From Cyanoderma ruficeps (taxonomy: Eukaryota; Chordata; Aves; Passeriformes; Timaliidae), in the NCBI GenBank assembly GCA_008694505.1, contig VZDJ01004378.1, positions 12,692,898 through 12,756,897 of the forward strand: a DNA stretch of 64,000 nucleotides, read 5' to 3'. This document shows, in pieces, positions 12,191 to 25,300 of this stretch. Each line of letters starts with the position of its first letter. Position 1 is the first letter of the stretch. Position numbers and translations under genes: made by a program. The notes beneath the pieces are model-generated. The model searched no databases, was not told where the DNA came from, and saw nothing but the letters and a program-made list of their open reading frames with translations.

Positions 12191-15100
12191 CCATAGAGCT
12201 GAGTCTCCTACAAGAAGGGTCTCCTACAACCATGTTCCCAGTGATCAGGAGTACTCAAGGACTGTTTCCTTGTAGGAATGTTGCAAGATCTTCAGTGGAG
12301 CAAGGATTATTTTTAGCTCTACTTTGACATACCCTAGTATGTCGGGCAGATTGCCATTACCCTGATTTAGACAGCTGGTTAGTTCTTCTCTCTTTCTCTG
12401 GTCTCCCATTTTTACTGTCAGAGCCACACATGCAATGTCCCTGCCATCCCACAGATTGAGGAGATGATGCTTACTAACACTAACGAGGGGTTGCTGGAGG
12501 AGCACTGCAGAGGCCGTATTGCAGTGAGGAAGGAAACAATCTATTTTGTTTCTGCTCCTTTAGGGCAAGTAGTAATGGGAATGTACTGCTACAATAAAGA
12601 TTCATGTTAGGCATTTGACAAAAAACCCCCACTTTAGAAGGGCAAGGACAGAGAAGTGCTGAAACAGATGGCCTTGAGAGATGGTGTCACCTATGGAAGA
12701 CTGTGAAACAAAGCTAGACAAGTACTGTCAGGACTGACGTGGACAGTGTTGGTCTTGCTTAGTGATAGGCAAGTGCTTGGAATTCCTAGCCTTCCTGGCT
12801 CCTCCCCATGCAGATATTGCTTTGCCTTGATACACTGACCTTGCTTTTAGGCAGAGAAACTGCTTTACTGAAACATTACTTCTGCACTAAGTTTGATACC
12901 TCTGTGTAACTGAGATGAGTCTGGCAGTCGTGAATTTTTACATGGATGTCAACTAACACTTCCTTACCTACCTTGTCTCTCTATGCAACCAGTGCAGTGC
13001 TACGGCAGCAGGTTGGCTGTTGAGTGTGCTACATTTAGCACTTTGCTCCTTTCTGCAGCAAAGAGTCTTTAAATATGTTGCAACAGCATAAAAGCAGGAA
13101 GAACTTAACTATAAGTAGGAGGCAGGAAGTTACGAAGCCAGACTGCAGCCTGTGTAATCTAAGTTAAACTGCTGTGCTGTTTTAAACATAGTGCTTTACA
13201 AAAATCTCTTTTCCTCTCATAAACTCTCTCATTTGTTTTTTCTCCAGTTCCTATTACAACAATTCTCGGCAGTGTTAGTGTAATCCTGTAGTAATCAAGA
13301 GTGAAAGGCAGCATCCAGGGGTATAGTACATGTCTGCTCCATCCTCCTATAATAAGAAACATTCTAACACTGTGGAGAGCTGCTCCCTCTTTTTTATGTT
13401 TGGTCAGCTAAGTAGTGGCTTTTAGTATGTATATCAAACTAAGCAAACAAAAGCACAGAGTAAATGTGGTCTACCTATGATATAGTTTCTTCCTGCATTT
13501 TTAGGTTTGAAAATTAACTGTACCCAGCCAGGAAGGAATATGAATATACAGACAGGAAAGACTTCCACTGAATTATTATGCAAGCCACTCAGCACCTCGT
13601 CATTGCATTTTTTCAAAGAGCCTGTTAAAATACTGCAGAAGTAGAAGTGATAGAATACACCCAGAATGGGAGAGGGGCTTCATATATATCGTTTAGCAAT
13701 GGTGTATAATGGGTATAATATTTGTAACAGCTGTTAGGTGCTCTGAAGCTACACTACATTTATGGAATTTTCCATTGAGCTCTAAATATTCAGGTCACAT
13801 ACACAGTTAAATTTCCAGCAGTGGCAGTACAGATAAAAGCACTCCAACCGTATGCCATAATTGTGCTCTATTTAGAGAGTGCAGCAACTCAGGCATTTTC
13901 ACAGCAGTTGTCTTAGATACGGTGTACATTCTGTTTTATAAATGCCAATTCATTAGCGCATGTAACACATAGCATGCTGCTCCTTATTAAAAAAAAAAAA
14001 GAAAAAAAAGGAGAGCATTATGTTTCAGTGAGGAATAAAAATTCTGAAAAATGCTATTACTTAGAAGAAGGAAAAGAAAAATGGAGAGGAATGCCAAATT
14101 CAGTTATGTTTTTTATACAAAGATCTCTGGACTACCAAAGTCCATTCTGTAAGAGGTTTCAAATAAGTGGCAGTAATTTGAATATCCATAAATTAATACT
14201 AAAAAGACTTAATTGATAGGAAATTTCCACTTCAAGATATTGAATTCCACCACAGAAAGAGTGTATCACTGACAGGATGTGGTTTTAAAACACAATGAAC
14301 AAGAATATGTATTTTGCATATTTTTTGTAGTGATGTTACACTAGGTACAATTCCAGGCTCCAAGAAAGACAGCAACATTATTTTAATGCTTCATGCTGAG
14401 AGTTTTTTTTTACATTCTGCAAGTACTAAGCCAGCAAGTCTGACCAAAATACCAGATAGTAAAAACAAAGAAAAATCATTCTATCACTGTAATGAATTCA
14501 AATAAAACACAAAGAAGAAAACATTGGGGCTAAAAATCATATTTAACTCACTACTTTGAAGTGGACAGAATGGCAGGTTCATATGTGGTACTGCTGATTT
14601 TGTGAAAAGCAGCACAGCTGTGTGAGATCAGGTATTCATGAAAAGTAGGTCAGCACAGTCAATCGGATTGAGTTCCCTGTCTTGCTAGACTTATGAATAA
14701 AATATTTTGTACCTTTTTCTGCAACTGTGCTCCATCTTGAACAGCAGATATATCAACCTATTTTAAGATTTGTTATGATGGCAAAATATCTCCATGACCT
14801 AAATGTGGACCATTAGTGATATTTTTAAATCACCTTTTTGTGGCCATTATTTTTAATTCAGTACATATCAGAGCAAGGTGGTGAAATGTACCCACCTTGC
14901 ACCGTCTCTGCACTAGAAGCCCAAAGAAAATAGTGGCTTTTTGCTCTGTTCTTATCCCTTGTTCTGTCCTTTGCCCCATAGTAACTGGGTGATGTGTCCC
15001 ATCTAGAAGTTTAGACAGGCACCATCTAAGGAAAGCTCAAGGAAGGCTATGCAGAGGTGACACCTGGGATCAAGAGCAGAACTAGAACATACCCGCAACT

Positions 15101-16058
15101 CTTGGCTACTGAACATGTCTTCTGCAGAAAAGAAAACCTGTTATAAAACAATATTGATGGCTCTGACAGGTGTGGCAAAGGAGCTTTACAGTGTTACTGC
15201 ACCGTTGCCGATGTGTTTTCTCTTTTGGGAACCTACAGCCCCTAGGCCACAGCTGGGAGAAGGGAACGCCTGATTCTTGTCCTCCATTTCAGCTCACATC
15301 AGGGTGCACACATACTTGTTTCCTCCAGTCTGCTTGGCTTTGTGTCCAGCCAGCTGGGCAGGGAAATGGGAGATAGTGTGCTAAGTTTGCCTTGCTTTCC
15401 TTGGTGGAAACAAGGCTGTGTGATGCCTGCAAGCCCTGGCCTGGGTCATGCCAGGACATGGGGTTGGCAGAAAGGGCCAGGACTCTCCCAGGCTGCTGCA
15501 GGGAAAACACAGCTGCTGCGTGGGCTCTCTTCCACACCTCCACATGTCAGGTTGTTGGCTGCCACAGTTCATATTTCTTCTTTCTGCACACACCTGGCTC
15601 ATCTTTCTGGCAGGGGAATTAGGAAGGGATATTATGCAGTACCTGAAAGGGGGTAAAGACCAATTATCCAGCAGCTCCCAGAACTTCTGATGTTTCTACC
15701 CTCAACATTCAGATTTACTGAATAGCCAGTCCCATTAGAAGGAGGTGTTTCTTCCAGACAGGCTAATCACCAAGATAATTTATGAGTTTTGAAGGAACTA
15801 CAGTAACTTCCTCCTGGTTTCAAGACAGAGTGAATGCTTGTTGTCCTGACAGGATTTTGATTGTTAAGGGGAATCATCAGGTTTTTTTTACACCACAGAG
15901 AGCATGACACTTTCATGGAATAACGTCCAACCCCTGTTGGAGGTCTCCTTCCATCCGCCTGCCCTCAGAAGGCACAGAAACAAGCATGAATTTCCAGGCT
16001 TATTAAAACTGGCTCATTTTGTTAGGAGAGACAAACAAAGTCTTCACCTCAGGAAATA
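12191..16058. other. Unannotated stretch with a GC-rich block
   Basis: No gene or transposon recognised. There is an A-rich run at 13987-14010. At about 15170-15640 GC content rises and five or more short frames overlap on both strands (for example 15342-15656 plus, 15289-15543 minus). None shows a domain, and overlap on both strands argues against a single coding exon. Confidence 0.5.
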
Positions 16059-16256
16059 TCATAGAACCATGAAATGATTTGGGTTGGAAGGGACCTTAAA
16101 AATCATCTGGTTCCAACACCCTTCTCAAGGGCACCTTCCACCACACCAGGTTTCTCAGAGCTCCACCCAGTGTGGTCTTGAACACCTCCAGGGATGGGGC
16201 ATCTGCAGGTTTTCTGTGCAACCTGTTCCACATCTGAACAGTAAATTCCATGAATA
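16059..16256 (-). mobile_element. CR1 LINE 3' end, antisense
   Basis: It begins TCATAGAACCATGAAATG, then ttgggttggaagggacctt, aaaatcatctggttccaac, and continues into the antisense ORF2 end (cttgaacacctccagggatggggcatct, caacctgttcca). That order is diagnostic of an antisense CR1 3' region. Truncation of the CR1 5' side falls near 16256. Confidence 0.95.
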
Positions 16257-19200
16257 AATGGCTTTAAACAGTTTCTGTTCCCAAGCCTTTGACTAAAAAG
16301 GGATGGTACCATGTCACATATCTCAGTGTACTAGACTGACAGCTCTTGTTCTTTGCTTTCATGCATTGCTTTGGGCTTCTTATAGAAATGTTAAACCTGT
16401 GTGCCACAAGAGCAGGGAAAAACTCTATGCACATAAAGATGCAATTATAGAATAGCACTAAGACATTTTTAATAGGATCCATGAAATGTCTTGTAATAGT
16501 GTTGCTGAAAACAAACACAAAAAGTGATTTTTTTCATCTTTTAACAAAATTGCAGACACATTTAAATTTGCAAAGACTTTTTGATTTATGAATGATAAAT
16601 TTGAAATAGGCATTAGAAATTGCAAACAGGGCTTGATCATCCATCAAACAGACAAACTTGATGGTCTGAGAAGTCTGCTGATTTCATCAGGGTTGTGTTT
16701 GTCTGCTTTTTCTAGGTATTTCTTTCTGTGGTCAGTCACTTCTATTTTCAACAATTTCTGCAGTTTGTCTTGTACTTGAAATAGGGAGAAACAATTTCTG
16801 CAAAATCAGTGAAAGAAGCCACAAGTCATTCTTGCACTGACTTCTTTGATTTAATTTTGCCATGTTTCTCTACCTATGGTCTGCAACACAAAAAAAACCC
16901 CATTTTAAATAGAGTATTCCAAGTACACCATTGCAGCATGTGGGCCACCTGATCAGTTATCCCTCAGGCCCTGACACATGAGTTTCTGTGTTAATAAACT
17001 TTGGGACTTTTGGGTGTGTGGGTTGATTTCAGCATCCAAAGCTGATGGAAAAACAAAAATCTTCAGCTATTTTTTTTTTTAATTTTGGCCCAGTTTGTTT
17101 TTTTTTTTNTTTTCCCAGAAGAAGATTATAGAAAGAATTCATCACAAAAGTACAGACAAAAATTCAAATACTGTCTCCCTTTAAGCAGCTGAAAAACTGT
17201 ATGGAACTAACCTTCATATCCTTCTAAGCCAAGTCCCTCTAATCTTTCAAATCCAGTTCAATCTTATTATCAACTCACTTGGCAGAATTAATAGACCAAA
17301 ATGGGCACCTTGCCAATTTTTTTATAGCACTCAGTTTCTATTATGCCAATTCACATACAAATTATTTCTTTATAAAACTTCATAATAATTAATTAATTAA
17401 TAGAAGTAAAAAGAGCAATTAAGATACAGTTGACTATGTTACAGGCTAAAGATATAATTAGTCTTATAAACATGCAAAAAGGATGCTAAACACCTATATT
17501 TATGCTGTGACATATTCATATCTACATGGCATGCAGGAGATGAGCAACCAAACTTATCCAGATCTGTTGGAAATGAAGGCTGATTAATTTTCACATTGAA
17601 ATACTAGAAGTAAATTATTTTAAGTAGAAATTCTTAGTTCTGATTTGGATAAAACACCACATTCCTTATTTGCCTGCTCAGCCTGGAATGCCAGATAAGT
17701 TACAGCTTTCATAATTAGCACAAACCCGAAAATAAATTGGTTAGCTACTATTAAACCACTGTCATTGTCAGCACAGTTTCTCACAGAATTGATTGGGCCA
17801 CAGTAGGAGGGATAACGTGTAAAGTGTTGTGCTAATAATGTCCTAGTGACCTGAGCTCAGAACAAAGATGTTAGTATGATTTGTACTTACCTATTGTCCA
17901 GGAACCTGTTTACACCAAAAATACTGTTACCGTGCAAAAAGATGTAAAAAATACTGATTATTTGTGTGAAGGTAACAGGATTTCTGTGGACTTTTCAAAA
18001 TCCAGTAGACTTAATTCTTCAAATTGGGACATGGTTATTACAAGTTGAACAAAGGCAGCATTCTCAAGTGCTTCTAATATCATATGAATCAAAAATTCCA
18101 GATGTATTTACCTAAAAATGCACTAACACTAAAATATACTGCACATGAGCCAAGACTAAGGGACTCATGTTGCTAAAGGATGCAACAAATCACTGCACTG
18201 AAGAAAAAAAAAAATTGATAAACTAGCATTGAGATTTGATGTCATTTATCACAAAAAAAAACCCCACCAAACCAAAACCCAAGAAATATTATTATTTCAC
18301 TGGGCAGCCAGTTGTGTACCTGTCCTTCTTGCTCTTTTGTAAAAGCTTTATTGTTACTAGACTTAGCACAAGTTCCCAGTAACCTCATGAGGAAACTCTG
18401 TCTCATCTGGAGGCAAGTTATACTTGGTCAGAAGAGAGAAGTCAGACTTCTTGGTTTTTTATTGAGGTATCCCCAGTTCTTGCTTGCTGTCTGGCACTTC
18501 TTATGAGAGAAACCAAATAGGTTTGTGGTTTCCATTGGATCAGTCCTGCAATGATTCAAATATAAACTTTTATTATGTACAGATGGCTAGACTTGTAGGA
18601 CAGCTATCATTGCTATGTCCTGTGGTAATGGTCTGGGATGGTGACCAAGAATTCGGAGGAACCACAGCCTAAGTGGATCTACATTCACTTATTTCCTTTG
18701 TAGTTCAAAATACCCTGACATGGATCTCTATGATGTAGCAGTCACTTTGCTGAATAATGTGTCTGGTACTGTCATTATCTTTCCTCCTATCAAAAGACAT
18801 GAAGAAAACAAAAATCCTGAAGATGTCTCATTGTAATTTTAATAATAGGCTCAACTAGTGATGTTAAAATAAAGTGGTGAGGGAAGGACAGCCTGACCTG
18901 TCATGCCCAGAGCTGTACTCAGAGAAACAGTGAAAAGAGGCACCTCTCCCTCAGAGAATCTCTGTTCTGAACTTATCTCAGCTACCTGCTTCCTCCCAAC
19001 CAAAGCCCATCTCTTGTCTCTACACCTTACTCCTGAAATAGTGGTAATATCCATCTATGTAAAGGGCAAGTTTTGAAGCTTTTTTACCATCAAGGTGTGC
19101 CCAGACTGCACAATGCTGACAGGAGCTGGTTTGCATACCAAAACTCATGCCTAGCTCTGCTGAGTCCCCTAATAAAGTGCTGAGCCACATTCCAGACCCT

Positions 19201-22156
19201 TGCCAGCTGATTAAACCTTTTTGCATGGATGACACCGCCATGTGCTACCTATGGAGACTGTCAATATCAGGACAACGAGAGGTGCACAGAGACTGATGCA
19301 TACAGGAACACGCCCAGATCCTCATTGGATTTGGCTTTTTTGGACTACTCATAAGAAAAATCAGCTTGTTTTCTTGAAGTGAGTTTGTGAACTCATGCAA
19401 GAACTGTTGCCGAAGTCATGATCACTTTCTTTTCATGTGAATGTTTAACAAAAGTACTCTAGAAAATAACAATCACCAACAACCATTGGTTCTTCTTGGC
19501 TAGCTTCTCATTCTAGTGAGCACAATAATTTAATTAGCAGAACTGTTAATGGATTTTTTTGTGTGTGTATTTTGGCCACTCACCCCTACTTTTGTCACTG
19601 ACTTCATCTGGATTGCTGGCAGTATCTACACATTCCTTTAAGCGGATTTAACCACTATGTGTCATGGTCCATTGGGAAGAAAATTGTGTCTCATTATTCT
19701 GAATATTTAACAAAAACTATTTGAAGTAACAACAAACCATACAAACTGCCAAAACAGAAAAGTACAGGGCTCAGCGCATTAGAAAAAGTTCTGTCTGCAG
19801 TCTGGATTGAGATGGAGAACTCCTTAGACAGTGCTAAACTCAGTTCCTGAACTAAAAATTGGCTTTTCTGTTCCATCAGTTTGTCCCATAAATTGGTATT
19901 TTGTTTATTCCAGGGATATTATAGGTCTTCCAACGCACTGTCACAGGTCAGAAATACACTAAACTATACAATCTCGAGGGTACAATGGAAAAATCGATCG
20001 GAGTGTCCATTTTGCAGCCTTCCCATTTCTGAAACATGGTTTTCTTTCAGATTTACCTTCAGATCTCTATGGTTCACTTGAGATCCACAGAACAAGCCAA
20101 AGCCCATGCCAGAAGTCAGTAACAGAAGGCCTAAGCATCAAGATTAAAATGCCTGTCTCCAGCTTTTATCAAGAGGTTTGAGCATTACTTTTCTGATAGG
20201 AGCATATCCAGCCAGTATTTGCTCCATGGGGAATGGGAATCTCATGCTTAATGAAAATGCTTAAATCCAGTCTGTGTGTACCTGGGGAGACACTTGAGTG
20301 TTTTCAAGGATCCAGCCCAGATGAGGTATGTTGGGCACTGCCCAGCAGTGCCCCATGCCATAGGCTGTAAGGGTTTTCTGCCACAAGTAGCCCTGGGCAC
20401 TGGGAATTACCTGGATGGGATCATGCCCTCCAGGGGCTGGGTTGTCCCCGCCCAGAACATTCCTGTGAAGCACATCAGCCCCTGGAGCAGTAAGATAAGG
20501 AGCTGGTGAAAGTTCATTGATAAGTCCATAGGCTGGAGAAATGCGATTTAGCTGAGCTTCTGCAGGATGTTTATTTGAGTCTGTTGCACATAAACCAACC
20601 AAATTATTTCCAGATCCAAGCCAGATATGGAAACAAGTCAGGTGCTTTTTGTGTGGTGCTGCATTTGGAGGATCAATTCAGCAGCCTCAGCTTGGTGCTG
20701 GGGCTGCAGTGTGTGGTGGCCCTCTGGGGTCTTTGGAGCCATTGTCTCCCCTGCTTGGCCATTGGCTGCCCACAGCTGATGATGAGTTGACTCCAAGCCC
20801 CTCTGGACACCTCTTGTAATGGCCATTTTCCAGCTCAAAAGATACAAACACACCGGCGTGATGAATCAAAAATAAAACAGAGCTACTCAGTAGAAATCAT
20901 ACACTCGTTGCATTCTTTTCCAATTTTGGACTTTATAAACCACTGAGACTTATTTGCATCATGAAAAAGAAGAAATATTATCAATCTTAATGCAGCATAA
21001 GATTATGCTTCTCTTTTAAGAAGTTTTATTTTCCTTTTACTGTGGATGGTGAGCTTCTATATTAACGTTACGGGTGAATATCTTTTCGCATAAGGAAAAT
21101 ATAGTTAAACTCTGAAACTCACTCCAATAGGAAGCTACAGAGACCATAAATAAATACTTAACAATGATGAATTCATGACTTAAATGCTCACCAGTGCCTG
21201 TTAAATACCCTGGTACAAATGAAAACTCCAGCTAAGCATGTTCCCACATCTGTAACTACTAGAATGGAAGGTGGTGTGAAGCAGTGTGTAATTGCTTTGC
21301 TTGTAATTAACTCTTAAGCTGACATCTCTGATACCAGACTAGATAAAGGCTCATTCTGAGTGGATAGAATTTTAAGTCTTTGACCTTCCTCTCACATGGT
21401 AACTTTATTTTTTCCTAATGCAGATGTCATAGAAGACACAATTGGCAGTCATACTATGTATATGGTTCCAGGGAATGCCAAACAGGATTTGATGAAGGGA
21501 AATCTTAGTCCATGTCACACTTTCAACGGGATTTTAATGAGATGTCTTTGGGAACTGACTTTAGTTAATAGCATTCAAAAATTTGGTCAATGGCTTTTTT
21601 TCTCATTTGTCCAGAAAAAAGAGACCCCCTATCCTTCAAAAAATGGTGTCTCAGACCTTTTTTGTGCTATGAAGAGCTACAGAGACCACATCACCTTACT
21701 CTGGAAAAGCATAGCTGGGATTTGAGAATATCTGGCATGGGTTAGTAGAAGACAATGGAAAGCAGATTTCAATATCTCTAAACCTGTACTAAGCTCTTAC
21801 ACAGAAAATAAAGACTGGAGTGACAAAGTCCTGAAGAATAGCTCTTCCTGCCTCAGCTTTGGGAGGATAAGGGGCTCTTCTGTCCCCGATAAATCTTTTA
21901 TGCATGAGAAAGGTGAAGGTGACACACTTTGGCAAACAACTGCACTTATGTGCTGCTTCAAAGAAGTTGAAGGATGTTATGAAGGTATATGTATGTGCAG
22001 AGAAATTAATCAGTGTTTATAGATATAGAAGTAGATATAAGAAGCAGATATTATATAGTAGGTTATTTCTAATAAATATGAAATTATTTTAAGAGATTTA
22101 TATTGCTATTCAAAATACAAGCAAAAAAGAATGTCAGTGTAAAGTGAGTTAGACAT
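16257..22156. other. Unannotated non-coding stretch
   Basis: About 5.9 kb without a recognised gene or transposon. It contains a T-rich tract with one N at 17109 and an (AATT)n-type palindromic run at 17384-17400. A GC-richer segment at 20270-20500 carries frames on both strands. The segment 17140-17900 is AT-rich with many homeobox-like TAAT cores and lacks repeats, so it could hold conserved regulatory DNA; this is only a guess. Confidence 0.45.
17073..17114. repeat. Interrupted poly-T tract with N
   Basis: Two T-runs surround a short AATTTTGGCCCAG interruption, and a single N sits at 17109. Length here is probably uncertain in the assembly. Confidence 0.75.
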
Positions 22157-22200
22157 TCATAGAATAGTTTCATAGAATCATAAAATGCTTTGGGTTGGAA
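22157..22200 (-). mobile_element. CR1 3' tail stub, antisense
   Basis: Only the last ~44 bp of a CR1 are present in antisense: TCATAGAATAGTTTCATAGA, then atcataaaatgctttgggttggaa. The sequence changes abruptly at 22195-22200 into a sense CR1 body. The shared hexamer TTGGAA belongs to both parts. See the companion fragment to the right. Confidence 0.88.
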
Positions 22201-22366
22201 TGGGCTGCCCAGGGAAGTGGTGGAGTAACCATCCCTGTAAGTGTTCAAGAAACTTGGTATGGCACTTACTGTATGATGTAGTTGACATAGTGGTGCTTGT
22301 TCAAAGGTGGGGTTCAATGATCTTGGAGGTCTTTTCCAACCTTAACGATTCTATGATTCTGTGATG
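22196..22366 (+). mobile_element. CR1 LINE 3' fragment, sense, joined head-to-head to an antisense stub
   Basis: The sense CR1 3' region runs from ttggaatgggctgcccaggg through the gtggcactt and gttgacatagtggtg segments to gatcttggaggtcttttccaacctt and a clean octamer tail (GATTCTATGATTCTGTGATG). It is well preserved, so probably younger than the 4888 and 39020 copies. With the stub on its left it forms an imperfect inverted repeat (22171-22200 against 22334-22363, 24 of 30 positions paired) with a loop of about 133 bp. Confidence 0.95.
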
Positions 22367-25300
22367 TTTCATGTCCACCATGTTTCACACTGATTTAGTA
22401 AAAATTAAAGGAAGTGAATGGCATCTGTAATAATACAAGAAACAAAAAGTGACATCATCAGGGGTTTTCCCTCTTGACATGCCTGTGTGTTTTGGTCTAC
22501 ACTGCTGTTTCATAGCATATGTCTAACCAATGGTACAGTTGCAGACATTGCATTAGGGGTGTGACCCCATGGTTATGTATTCTGTTCCAGAAGGATAGAG
22601 TAATGTTTGACACCACCTGAGGTTTCAAAAAAAGACAATTGCCCTAACTAATATAAGAAGTTGTCAGTGTAGTCCTGAATCTGATTTCAAGGACCTGATG
22701 AACCTGGGTTCAGCAATTGCTCTGCCTCTGATTCTTGCAGGTTCAACTAGGCAAACAAACAAACAAAGAGGCAAATAAAGTTTTGATTCACTTCCTCCCA
22801 TAGCATCAAAGAGTGATCTGGTTCTGCAGCATTGCTCAGATTCCCTTATTTCTTCGTTTTCAGGAGAAATAGGACCTAGCAACAGCAATAGGTAAATAGT
22901 AAAGGAGGTAAGTGAACAGATGTGAAGAGAAAATCACTGGATAGAAATCTCCCCCTTGGGCTACTAAACATATTGTATATGAACTCCTCATAAAAGCTCT
23001 GCATCCCTTGGCTCTCTGATAGCAATTATGATCAACCTGCAACCAAGCAGCTTAAAAGTTTGCTCAGCAGCTGCATTTGCTCAGAGTTCCCAGAGGCAGC
23101 CATGAGTCAGTGGAAACAAATTTATTCTGTGTGACTTTGCACAGCCTTCTGCTCACAATTACAATGAAGATGGATGGGAGGCACTGCTCTGATTTTTTTC
23201 CTCACAGAAGGATCCCTCTGGAGACCACACATGCACTGGTGCAGTTAGAATCCAGCAGATCAATAGCAGGACAGAAGAGTGTGGTTAATGAATGATCCAA
23301 GATTACTGCCAGTCAGCTCAGTGTCATTAAAAAAGAATGCAGAATTATGTATGCAGAATTATGAAAAATATTGCAAAGGTTCAATTTCCATAGAAATGTC
23401 CTATTTTTACCCTATCCCTTCACATTTGGACAAAATCTGTGCTACAAATGTCTACACATCTCCCTGCTTAACTCCAACTCCAATAAACATAAAAGGAGGT
23501 CGACACTAATCTTATAATGCCTTTAGATTGCAATAGCACTACATCTAAACAGCAGCCACAGGAATGGCACAATATCCTGGCATAGGTATAGGGCTGGTTT
23601 GAACCAGGCTGAGGGGCAGCAGCAGGCTGCCAGACTGTGTTTAGTCAACCTCTGTTGTGTTTCCTTCTGAGTTTTGGGCTTCTGCTGTTGGGCTAGCAAG
23701 ATAACCAAGAGTAGAAGACAATATGGGCCAAGATTGACAAATCAGCAGTGTTGATTTAAGGCAAGTGAGTTTCTGGCCCCTAAATCTCATTGTCTTATCA
23801 CACTGGTACAAAAGGATATGAAGATATGTTTTTCCAAACTAACACAAGAAAAGAATTGGACTCCCAGTGTCCATGTCTCAGTGTCATGTCACTGTGCTCT
23901 GAAAACAAGAGTTCAGCAGTCAGTTAAGTCAGTTTTCAGTGGAAAACAGGTCCAGCATTAACAGAAATTGCTCCATTCTATTCTTTTTCAAATATTTTCC
24001 TATATTTTTTCAGAATATCCAGGACAACAATATAGCAATGGCATGTGTCAGTGGTGAGTACAGGTTTTAAGACACCACAAACTGTTCCACAGCAGCTAGC
24101 AACATTAGAGGTATATCACATATAGGGGGATCATAGTGTTGCTGACTTGAAGAGTTTTTATGTTCCCTCTCCCTGAAATCCCAAATCTGGATGCTGGTAA
24201 CCCTGCGCCACAGTGCCCCATATTTCTTGTTGCATATTTGGCAGCCTTGTTCCATGAGGTTTCCACCAGGATGATTTCCACTGGTTAGTTGGATAAGCTC
24301 CTCAACAGCAGTACTGTGTCTAGATGCTAGTATTGGCAGGGAGATGCATTTCAGGCAGGACAATAAACTGTTATGGGGAACTTTGGGAAGACAGTGTAGG
24401 GAGGTAAAACTAATAGTCCTTGCTCCAGACAGAGAGCCCCTGCTGGTAGCTGAATGCTGCTGAGCATGCTGACTTTCTGGTCAGGCCTGCCAGTGTCCAG
24501 TGTCCTAAATCAGAACAGTTTGCAGCTATTTAGGGATGCTGCTGCTCAGTATCTAAAGTTCTCTACTAATAAGCCAGCAGGACTGTTTCCTTGGAAAGGC
24601 TATGATTTCTGGGCCTGGAGACAGACCTGAGATACCTCTTATTCTGCTGCTGCTTGCAGGCACTTTAGATCCTGGATTATAAACTCCAGGCCAGAATGGA
24701 TATGTTGCAGGACTTCCACACCCCAAGACTCGCTAGGAGGGTCATTGCTACTGGCAACAAACAGTTGAAAAAATATCTGTTTGTGTTTCAGCCACATATC
24801 AATCAGACTGCAGAGGATGTTTACCCTGAATCGGCCTGTGCTCCAGATCTGAAAAGCATCTTTCATTTTCTGGTCTTTTTGGTGTCCGAGTCAGGAGAAA
24901 TCAGAATGCTTGGACACTAAAATCTTTGAAGCCCACAGAATAGTAGAGTGTTTATAGTATATCTGCTCATTAAGTACCCATCAGTAACCTGGTTTATTCA
25001 AGAGCTTCAGATATTACACAGCAGCATCTCTAACCAGCTGCCAAAGGGGAGTCTGGTCTCCCAGCCCCCACAGCATGTCTGAGTCAGCATCCATCCCTGC
25101 TGGCTTCCCTGCTTTTGCAGTCTCAGCTGGGCAGTGACCTGCTTTCCACAGCAGGAACAGAGAGACCCCTTCTCCAGCGTAGCCAGGAAAATCCACTCTG
25201 GAAAGTCAGATGGATAGATTGTATAAATTGTTCTTCTAATATTGCTGCACTGGATAATTAGTGCTAATGCATGTCTTCCTATGGCACAGTGACATCTACA

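Noticed and set aside
24434..24446. Possible CTCF motif (minus strand CCAGCAGGGGCT)
   Set aside because: The last two core positions disagree with the consensus.
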